DNA of 18,888 nucleotides, taken from the NCBI GenBank assembly GCA_036272735.1, contig DATAYF010000676.1, positions 1 to 18,888 on the forward strand, in the 5' to 3' direction. Positions 6,154-11,601 of this stretch are shown in pieces. The DNA is from DATAYF01 sp036272735. GTDB taxonomy: Bacteria > Chloroflexota > Ktedonobacteria > Ktedonobacterales > Ktedonobacteraceae. The notes under the pieces were generated by a model. The model was not told the DNA's origin. It searched no databases and saw only the letters and a program-made list of their open reading frames with translations. The translations under genes and the position numbers were made by a program. Within the stretch, counting starts at the first letter, position 1. The number at the start of each line of letters is the position of its first letter.

Positions 6154-8124
6154 GTGCGACGAATGTACTCCAACGAAGGAGCCTACCAGGACAGTATCAA
6201 GCGAGATCGCAAGACGCAAACAGCGCTACGCCACGTCGAGGGCGTGCCCGTTGGCTTCACGCAACAATTTCGAGCGCTGGCCGACGTGTGCAGCAGCATG
6301 AGCAGCGGTTTTGTGCTGCTCAACGAGGGCGAACAGGTGACGTATGCCAATCAGCATGCCCTGCGCCTGCTGCGTCTGCATAAACGCGACCTGCTCACCC
6401 CTGAGCCTTGCGACGTGCGTGCACAACTGCTTACGATCTCCGCGGAGCCGCAACAGGCCCGACCGGGATTGGAACAGCTCTGGGCCGCGACCGAGCGCGA
6501 GGCGTCAACCGACCTGGCGCTGGCTGATGCGGCTGTACAATGGCTGCGTGTACGGGCCTTTCCGGTGCACGATGAGCGTGGTTGCTTGCTTGGTCGTGGT
6601 GTCCTGCTGGACGATGTGACGCTGGAACGTTCGGCGCAGCAAGCACGCAACGAGACGTTGGCAACGGCCGCGCACGAATTGAAAACGCCGCTTGCCGTCA
6701 TTAAGGGTTGCGCGACGACATTGTTGGGTAGCACGGCCCGTTGGGATCCTGCGATGCAACGTGAGATGTTGCAAATGATTGATGCCCAGTCCGACCGCCT
6801 GTATGAAATTCTCAATACGCTGCTGGATGTCTGGCGTTTCGATGCTGGTACCCAGGCGTTGCGTCTTACCCAGGTCGGCCTGTCCGAATTGATGCAGCAA
6901 ATGGTGCTCCGTTGGCTGCGCAATATTCCCGACCATCGTTTCGTGCTCGATATCCCGCCCGATGTGCCCGCGATTATCTGCGATGCTGTACGAGTTGAAC
7001 AAGTTATGCATCATTTGTTGGACAACGCGGTGAAATACTCGCGTGCAGGCAGCTTGATTAAGATGCGCCTGGAAGCCAACGATGATGAGGTTCGTGTGAG
7101 TATTGCCGATGAAGGGATCGGGCTTGCAGCCGAGGACCTGGATCGCATTTTTGACCGCTTCTACCGCGTGCGTGAAGAGCAGAACGGCAGTGGTCTGGGC
7201 CTGGCAGCGGCGCGCACAACGGTTGAGGCGCACGGTGGCAAGATCTGGGCCGATTCGCTGGGTGAGGGACGTGGTGCGACGTTCTATTTTACCCTACCCT
7301 TGACAGCTCGCACTCCCACGGAGGTCGCATCACAACTGATGCCAACCTCATCAATTGAGGTCGAGGCCGTGCCCACTACGCCTGTGCTTCAGCAATCCAG
7401 CACGCGCACAATTTCGCTCAGGCAGGACCGTCGTGTGAAGGTACTGCTGGCGGAGAGCGATACGCGCCTGACGCGCTATCTGCGAGCGAACCTTGAAGAG
7501 CAGCAGTACCGCGTGCAGGCGGTCAGCCACGGTGTGCAGTTCTTGCGCCAACTCGATCTTGAAGAGCCAGACGTCATCGTGCTCTCTACGCAGTTGCACG
7601 ACATGCGTGGTGTTGAACTGTTGCAGCGCCTGCGTGAATTTTCGCAAACGCCGGTAATTATGCTGTGCGACGATTGCGATGAAGACGAGCGTGTGCAAAT
7701 CCTCGACGCGGGCTGTGATGATCTGGTGGTCAAACCCTTTGGTATGAAAGAATTGCTGGCCCGCGTCCGCGTACTCCTGCGTCGTCAGCCGCAGCCAACA
7801 AGCGAACTCGCGGTGCGCCCGAACCTCTTCAGCACTGGTGAACTGACCATCGATTACGCGCAACACCTGGTCACCGTTGCCGAGAAACAGGTGCAGCTCA
7901 GTCGTACAGAATATAAGCTATTGAGCTTCCTGGCACAAAATGTTGGTATGGTGGTGACCCATGAGTTATTATTGGAAAAGGTGTGGGGGCCGGAATATAA
8001 CCGTGACGTTGATTTTATCTGGGTCTATATTAGCCGCCTGCGCCGCAAGATCGAGATGGATTCGCGCCATCCCCGCTATATCCTCACGGTGCCAGACGTT
8101 GGCTATAAGCTGGCAAAATGGTAA
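6154..8124 (+). CDS. PAS-histidine kinase fused to an Asp-less receiver and OmpR-type winged-helix domain
   Basis: One 656-aa cytosolic chain holding sensor, kinase and DNA-binding output. Order: PAS-like region (about 36-160); HisKA with AHELKTPL, phospho-His174; HATPase with N-box DNAVKYS (290-296), G1 DEGIG (319-323) and G2 GSGLGL (345-350); Ser/Thr-rich linker (385-425); receiver (about 428-543); winged helix (about 556-656) with LSRTEYKLLSFL, VYISRLRRKIE and PDVGYKL. No membrane helix. In the receiver the phospho-accepting Asp is Ser478 (PDVIVLS) and the acidic pocket is degraded (AESD), though Lys527 of VVKPF remains. Normal His-to-Asp transfer within this receiver is therefore not expected. 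GTG 6154 is chosen because AAGGTGGG lies about 9 nt upstream; ATG 6163 is possible. It is the likely binder of the four operator arrays (inference). Confidence 0.93.
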   Translation: MRRMYSNEGAYQDSIKRDRKTQTALRHVEGVPVGFTQQFRALADVCSSMSSGFVLLNEGEQVTYANQHALRLLRLHKRDLLTPEPCDVRAQLLTISAEPQQARPGLEQLWAATEREASTDLALADAAVQWLRVRAFPVHDERGCLLGRGVLLDDVTLERSAQQARNETLATAAHELKTPLAVIKGCATTLLGSTARWDPAMQREMLQMIDAQSDRLYEILNTLLDVWRFDAGTQALRLTQVGLSELMQQMVLRWLRNIPDHRFVLDIPPDVPAIICDAVRVEQVMHHLLDNAVKYSRAGSLIKMRLEANDDEVRVSIADEGIGLAAEDLDRIFDRFYRVREEQNGSGLGLAAARTTVEAHGGKIWADSLGEGRGATFYFTLPLTARTPTEVASQLMPTSSIEVEAVPTTPVLQQSSTRTISLRQDRRVKVLLAESDTRLTRYLRANLEEQQYRVQAVSHGVQFLRQLDLEEPDVIVLSTQLHDMRGVELLQRLREFSQTPVIMLCDDCDEDERVQILDAGCDDLVVKPFGMKELLARVRVLLRRQPQPTSELAVRPNLFSTGELTIDYAQHLVTVAEKQVQLSRTEYKLLSFLAQNVGMVVTHELLLEKVWGPEYNRDVDFIWVYISRLRRKIEMDSRHPRYILTVPDVGYKLAKW

Positions 8125-8142
8125 TAAACACAGGAAGATGCG

Positions 8143-8207
8143 TTCAGGTAATTGTAAGGTGTTTGCCCTAGGTAGTTCACGTGATTGTAATGTGCGCCCG
8201 ATATACT
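8143..8207 (+). promoter_or_regulatory. Shared operator array and promoter for the membrane-anchored receiver gene
   Basis: TTCAGG (8143-8148) and GTAAGG (8154-8159) form the element TTCAGGTAATTGTAAGGT. A second, clearly related copy follows 33 bp on: TTCACG (8176-8181) and GTAATG (8187-8192). Nine bases later is the best -10 of the set, TATACT (8202-8207). Predicted start near 8214, giving a leader of about 52 nt. The array begins 18 nt after the stop of the kinase-regulator gene, with no terminator between, so read-through is also possible. Confidence 0.75.
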
Positions 8208-8265
8208 CACTACAATATGAGGAGTGTGTTTACTTTAGCCGCATTCTATGCGTGGAGGAGCGTAC

Positions 8266-8892
8266 ATGGAGCAGGCGCACATAGCAACAGTCCTTGTGGT
8301 GGAGGCCGACCACTCGCTGCGGCGCTTGATGGCCCTGGGCTTGCAGCATCGCGGTATGCGTGCCATCGAAGCAAGCTCACCTGAAAATATTCCTGATAGT
8401 GCTATACAGCAACTTGATATGCTGGTGCTCGACGTGGATCGTGGTCGCAACAGCGATTGGTCGTGCCTGAACATCCTTCGTGCGCGCCCTGACCTGGCGG
8501 CGTTACCGACGATTATTTTGGGCTGGGATTGCCGGGTTCCTGTCGCTGCACAATCCATGCCAGCCACGCCTCTTCTCGTTCACGCGGCCTGTGTAGATAA
8601 ACCCTTTGATGCACGCATACTCCACCGTACCATCGACCGGCTACTTGCCGAGCGCGTGCACGCGGAAGAGCAGCGGGAGGCGGAACAAGAGGCCGCGCTG
8701 CTGGCATCCTATACATACAAGGCTGCTCCGAGCATCTGGCCGCTCGTGACCGCTGCCGGTCTCCTGATCGTGGTCGCGGGAGTGTTGCTGCAATTCGCGG
8801 TGGCTGTGATAGGTTTCCTGATCGTCATTGTGGCTCTGCTGCTCTGGACGCTTGAGTCCAAGCCGAGCACGGGGCGCGTAGCCGTCATGTAA
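8266..8892 (+). CDS. Receiver-domain protein with C-terminal membrane anchor
   Basis: 208 aa. The N-terminal receiver-like domain (about 7-128) keeps the likely phospho-acceptor Asp56 (MLVLD) and Lys112 (VDKPF). The acidic pocket is reduced to EAD (13-15). A charged, probably coiled linker rich in Glu and Arg (128-147) leads to two tightly spaced membrane helices (about 157-175 and 178-195) and a short basic tail. There is no DNA-binding or enzymatic output domain. A receiver held at the membrane could act as phosphate sink, phospho-dependent anchor or partner for the kinase encoded just upstream. ATG 8266 is chosen over in-frame ATG 8248 because GGAGGAG lies 5 nt before it. Expressed from the shared operator promoter at 8143-8207. 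Confidence 0.85.
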   Translation: MEQAHIATVLVVEADHSLRRLMALGLQHRGMRAIEASSPENIPDSAIQQLDMLVLDVDRGRNSDWSCLNILRARPDLAALPTIILGWDCRVPVAAQSMPATPLLVHAACVDKPFDARILHRTIDRLLAERVHAEEQREAEQEAALLASYTYKAAPSIWPLVTAAGLLIVVAGVLLQFAVAVIGFLIVIVALLLWTLESKPSTGRVAVM

Positions 8893-8911
8893 ACAGCACA
8901 TCTCATTAATA

Positions 8912-8970
8912 CAGAAGCAAGCAGGCTGTGGTTTGGCCAAACCACAGCCTGCTTGCTTCTGGTGATTTTT
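8912..8970 (+). terminator. Intrinsic terminator with 25-bp perfect palindrome
   Basis: A 50-nt perfect palindrome (8912-8936 with 8937-8961), forming a hairpin with a minimal loop at GGCC, then GTGATTTTT. It lies 19 nt after the receiver gene's stop and isolates it from the DJ-1 gene. Confidence 0.85.
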
Positions 8971-9093
8971 GCCTTTCCCAACGGCGTTATGCATGAGTCA
9001 CTATTTTTGTGCTTGAGTCGTATACCCTATGGCGACGAAAACACCACGCGTATAGTTGTAGATAATCGAAAAGAGAAAAGAGAGTGGAGAATC

Positions 9094-9678
9094 ATGCAAA
9101 ATAAGTTAAATGGCATGAAGGTAGCCATGATCGTCAGTGATGATTTTGAGCAGGTAGAACTGACCGAGCCAAAAAAGGCCCTTGAACACGCCGGTGCTAG
9201 CGTCACCATCGTTTCGCCCAAAGCGGGCCAGATTACCGGCGTCAATCATGACGTGAAAGCTGATAGCTTCAAGGTCGATATGACGTTGGATCAGGTCAAA
9301 GCCGACGATTTCGACGCCGTTATGCTGCCCGGTGGTGTGATCAATTCCGACTCGTTGCGCATGGAGCCAAAGGCGCGTCAATTTGTGCAGCAGATGAATA
9401 ACAACAATAAACCAATGGCTGTTATTTGTCATGCTCCATGGTTACTGGTCTCGTCGGGCCTCGTCAAGGGGCGCACACTGACCAGCTACTATACAATTCA
9501 GGATGATGTGCGTAATGCCGGTGGCAACTGGGTGGACCAGGAGATGGTGCGTGATCACAACCTAGTGACCAGCCGCAGCCCTAAAGACCTGGGGGCCTTC
9601 AATCCTGCCATGGTAACGCTGTTTGCCGAATACAAAGAGCACAAATTGCAGTCGCAACAGGGCACGATTACTGCATAG
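9094..9678 (+). CDS. DJ-1/PfpI family protein (class I glutamine amidotransferase-like)
   Basis: 194-aa cytosolic protein of the DJ-1/PfpI/YhbO group, whose members act as stress-protective hydrolases; deglycase, chaperone and protease activities have been claimed. Catalytic features seen: Glu19 in SDDFEQ and the nucleophile elbow AVICHAPWLL with Cys112-His113. The family pattern ALEHAGASVTIVSPKAG and LPGGVINSDSLR is also present. Length is normal for the single-domain type. Start ATG 9094 follows GGAG (4 nt gap). An in-frame ATG at 8953 would place coding sequence inside the upstream terminator and adds residues unlike the family, so it is not used. No shared operator lies before it, so it is probably a stress gene outside the respiratory regulon. 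Confidence 0.93.
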   Translation: MQNKLNGMKVAMIVSDDFEQVELTEPKKALEHAGASVTIVSPKAGQITGVNHDVKADSFKVDMTLDQVKADDFDAVMLPGGVINSDSLRMEPKARQFVQQMNNNNKPMAVICHAPWLLVSSGLVKGRTLTSYYTIQDDVRNAGGNWVDQEMVRDHNLVTSRSPKDLGAFNPAMVTLFAEYKEHKLQSQQGTITA

Positions 9679-9686
9679 TATAGAAT

Positions 9687-9747
9687 AATAATACATTGAT
9701 ATGCATGTATGTGTCCCGGATACGTACATGCATATCAATGTATTATT
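9687..9747. repeat. AT-rich long inverted repeat (29-bp arms)
   Basis: Arms 9687-9715 and 9719-9747 pair over 29 positions, two of them G·T wobbles, around a CCG loop. It starts 8 nt after the DJ-1 stop. The + strand lacks a T-run after the stem (GCATGAAAAAAG follows), so it is an atypical terminator at best. It may instead be an mRNA 3'-end stabiliser or a boundary element before the ccm promoter. Confidence 0.85.
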
Positions 9748-9839
9748 GCATGAAAAAAGTTGAATGTACTCATAGGATGCATCCCGCCTGACGCATCTTT
9801 CCCCCATCCAAAAGTTCCTCAGCCTCATACCTAAAAATG

Positions 9840-9903
9840 TTCAGGTCATTGTAAGGTCATGTTTCGTGGATGCAAGTTGACTATCAGGCTCAAGCCGCAT
9901 AAT
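9840..9903 (+). promoter_or_regulatory. Shared operator array and promoter for the ccm operon
   Basis: TTCAGG (9840-9845) and GTAAGG (9851-9856) form the element TTCAGGTCATTGTAAGGT. The second pair, GCAAGT (9872-9877) and ATCAGG (9883-9888), is almost identical to that of the ctaB array. A -10-like CATAAT (9898-9903) follows after 9 bp. Predicted start near 9910, 36 nt before the first ccm gene's ATG. Confidence 0.75.
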
Positions 9904-9945
9904 CAATCTGATATCATCTAGCATGTTTAGAGGCGGTTTTTGTGT

Positions 9946-10623
9946 ATGGCTACAAACACGAATCCAACAACGTCCGAAGAAGCACAGTCACAACCGACGC
10001 CAGCCACGCCCGAGTTTATTCGTAAGCGTGCGCGCAAACGAAATGTCCTCATTTTCGGCATCTCAGGTGTGCTCTGTATCGTGATCCTGGGGTTGATCTG
10101 GTCACAATTGACGACACCAGCAGCGTCCCAGAGTCAGGCGGCGAGTGGGAATGCCAGCGGTGGCAATGTCACTATCAACGATACCAGCAGCCCGCTCGTG
10201 GGCAAGCCCGCGCCAGATTTCACTTTGCCTGCTCTGAACGGTAGCGCTAAACAGATTCACCTGGCCGCGTTGAAGGGCAAACCGGTCGTGCTCAACTTCT
10301 GGGCCTCCTGGTGTGGTCCCTGCAACGATGAAGCGCCTATTTTCAGTAAAGCGGTTCCCAAAATGCAAGCTCAGGGTATTCAGTTTATTGGAGTTGATGG
10401 ACCTGAGGATACATCTTTTGCGCACAGTTTTATGCAGAAATATCACATTTCGTATCCCAATGTGCAAGATAATCCGAGCAATGCAACGTCGGTAGCGTAC
10501 GGGGTGACTGGTTTTCCGGAAACAGTCTTCATCGACAAAAATGGCATGGTGGTGGCGAAATATCCGTTACCATATACCAGCGAACAGACCTTGATGAACG
10601 AACTGGCGCGTTTGAAGCAGTAG
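9946..10623 (+). CDS. Membrane-anchored thiol-disulfide oxidoreductase, TlpA/ResA/CcmG type
   Basis: 225 aa: a basic N-terminus (RKRARKR), one membrane anchor (about 34-53), a Ser/Ala/Gly-rich spacer, then an extracytoplasmic thioredoxin fold. The active site is WCGPC (Cys123, Cys126) in FWASWCGPCNDEAP; the cis-Pro loop is GFPET. An AhpC/TSA-like N-terminal signature, GKPAPDFTLPALNG, precedes it. In System I this type reduces the apocytochrome CxxCH thiols or CcmH before heme attachment, and leading a ccm operon fits CcmG. ATG 9946 is preferred over TTG 9940 because of AGAGGCGG 9 nt upstream. First gene of the operon behind the shared array. Confidence 0.92.
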   Translation: MATNTNPTTSEEAQSQPTPATPEFIRKRARKRNVLIFGISGVLCIVILGLIWSQLTTPAASQSQAASGNASGGNVTINDTSSPLVGKPAPDFTLPALNGSAKQIHLAALKGKPVVLNFWASWCGPCNDEAPIFSKAVPKMQAQGIQFIGVDGPEDTSFAHSFMQKYHISYPNVQDNPSNATSVAYGVTGFPETVFIDKNGMVVAKYPLPYTSEQTLMNELARLKQ

Positions 10624-10647
10624 TGTAATGAGCGAGGGCCGCAAAGC

Positions 10648-11106
10648 ATGTTTGAATTGCATGTACTGGTGCGTACGGTCCATATCCTGGCCGCGACCGC
10701 CTGGGTGGGTGGGAGCATCATGTACCAATTTATTGTCGTTCCAGCCTTGCGGCTGGGTGGTCCGACTCCTGGCGTGGCAAAGCAGATTGCCTTATTATAT
10801 AAGCGCATGGTCAATCTCTGTATCGGGCTGCTGCTGCTGACCGGCGGTTACCTGGTGTTTGATCGTCTGACGCAGACGACGCTGGGTTTGTCCTACGTGA
10901 TAGTATTGGTGATAAAAGTGGCGGCGGCGCTCGTCATGTTTATGTTGGCGCTCTACCTTGCACAGAGCAATATTCGTCGGCTAGCCAGGCGTTCGACGCG
11001 GCTATCCCAGGTCGCGCCACAATTGATGTTAGCCCTGGGCATAGGTGTATTTATACTGGGTGCGGTGCTCAATGGTTTGTATGAAATGACCATCGCCCCC
11101 CATTGA
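10648..11106 (+). CDS. CopD-like four-helix membrane protein
   Basis: 152 aa with four membrane helices (about 12-32, 48-68, 79-100, 121-143) and short loops. The N-terminal stretch HILAATAWVGGSIMYQFIVV, with His5 and His12, resembles the CopD/YkoE-like family of small membrane proteins, some of which handle copper or bind heme. The basic loop NIRRLARRSTRLS lies between helices 3 and 4. GAGGG lies about 11 nt before the ATG. It is set 24 nt after the thioredoxin gene and 13 nt before ccmE, so it is co-transcribed with the ccm genes. It is not a standard ccm component. A role in heme or copper delivery for the oxidase is plausible but unproven. Confidence 0.75.
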   Translation: MFELHVLVRTVHILAATAWVGGSIMYQFIVVPALRLGGPTPGVAKQIALLYKRMVNLCIGLLLLTGGYLVFDRLTQTTLGLSYVIVLVIKVAAALVMFMLALYLAQSNIRRLARRSTRLSQVAPQLMLALGIGVFILGAVLNGLYEMTIAPH

Positions 11107-11119
11107 TGGAGGTCGTAGC

Positions 11120-11581
11120 GTGCAGCCTGCCATAACTGAAGCAGAAACAAAGAAGAGTGGGTCAGGTCGGCCACGAAAACGTGTACCAATAAGTTTTATC
11201 CTGGCTGGTGTGGCGATTCTGGGTGCTATTATTTATCTCGTGTCCGCCAATACGCGTACCGATGCGGTCTACTATATGACGGTGCCGGAACTCAGTCATT
11301 GTAGCATTTGTACGACGCAGGCGGTACGCGTTGCAGGCATTGTGCAGTCCGGGTCGATTCAGCGCAACCAGCAGACGCAGACGGTGACGTTTAAAATGTC
11401 CGATGGTCACCAGGCATTGCCGGTGACCTACACCGGTGTGGTGCCTGATATTTTCCGGCCTGGTATTCAGGTGGTGGTTGAGGGGCATTATCCTGGGCAA
11501 GGGACCTTCCAGGCTCAGACTTTATTGGCGAAATGTCCGTCGAAATTTCAGTCGGCCACGCCCACGCCAATTTCCCAATAA
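11120..11581 (+). CDS. ccmE: Cytochrome c maturation heme chaperone CcmE, CxxxF variant
   Basis: CcmE binds heme on the outer face of the membrane and carries it from CcmABCD to CcmF. The 153 aa have a basic N-terminus, one membrane anchor (about 23-42) and an OB-fold domain with VRVAGIVQSGSI, LPVTYTGVVPDIFRPG and VVVEGHY. At the position of the usual covalent heme ligand HxxxY this protein has Cys139-x-x-x-Phe143 (LLAKCPSKF). Cysteine CcmE variants (CxxxY) are known from archaea and some bacteria; the loss of the tyrosine is a further departure. An extra CxxC (Cys61, Cys64, HCSIC) lies just before the OB fold. The GTG start follows GGAGGT by 6 nt. Identity rests on fold motifs and neighbours ccmF, ccmH and ccmA. 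Confidence 0.9.
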   Translation: MQPAITEAETKKSGSGRPRKRVPISFILAGVAILGAIIYLVSANTRTDAVYYMTVPELSHCSICTTQAVRVAGIVQSGSIQRNQQTQTVTFKMSDGHQALPVTYTGVVPDIFRPGIQVVVEGHYPGQGTFQAQTLLAKCPSKFQSATPTPISQ

Positions 11582-11601
11582 CTAATCAGGAAGGACAGCT
11601 C

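Noticed and set aside
6505..7233. Long minus-strand open frame opposite the kinase gene (also 3186-3896, 1613-2257 and 15264-15914)
   Set aside because: All lie opposite strongly conserved genes, have biased low-complexity composition and show no recognisable domain. They are shadows of the real coding strand.
8953..9093. N-terminal extension of the DJ-1 protein from an ATG at 8953
   Set aside because: It overlaps the perfect terminator palindrome (8912-8961), has no ribosome-binding site and adds residues unlike the family. ATG 9094 has GGAG upstream.
11533..11601. Upstream ATG start for ccmF overlapping ccmE by 49 nt
   Set aside because: The 23 added residues are hydrophilic and not CcmF-like. 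GTG 11602 has AAGGA and the expected CcmF N-terminus.
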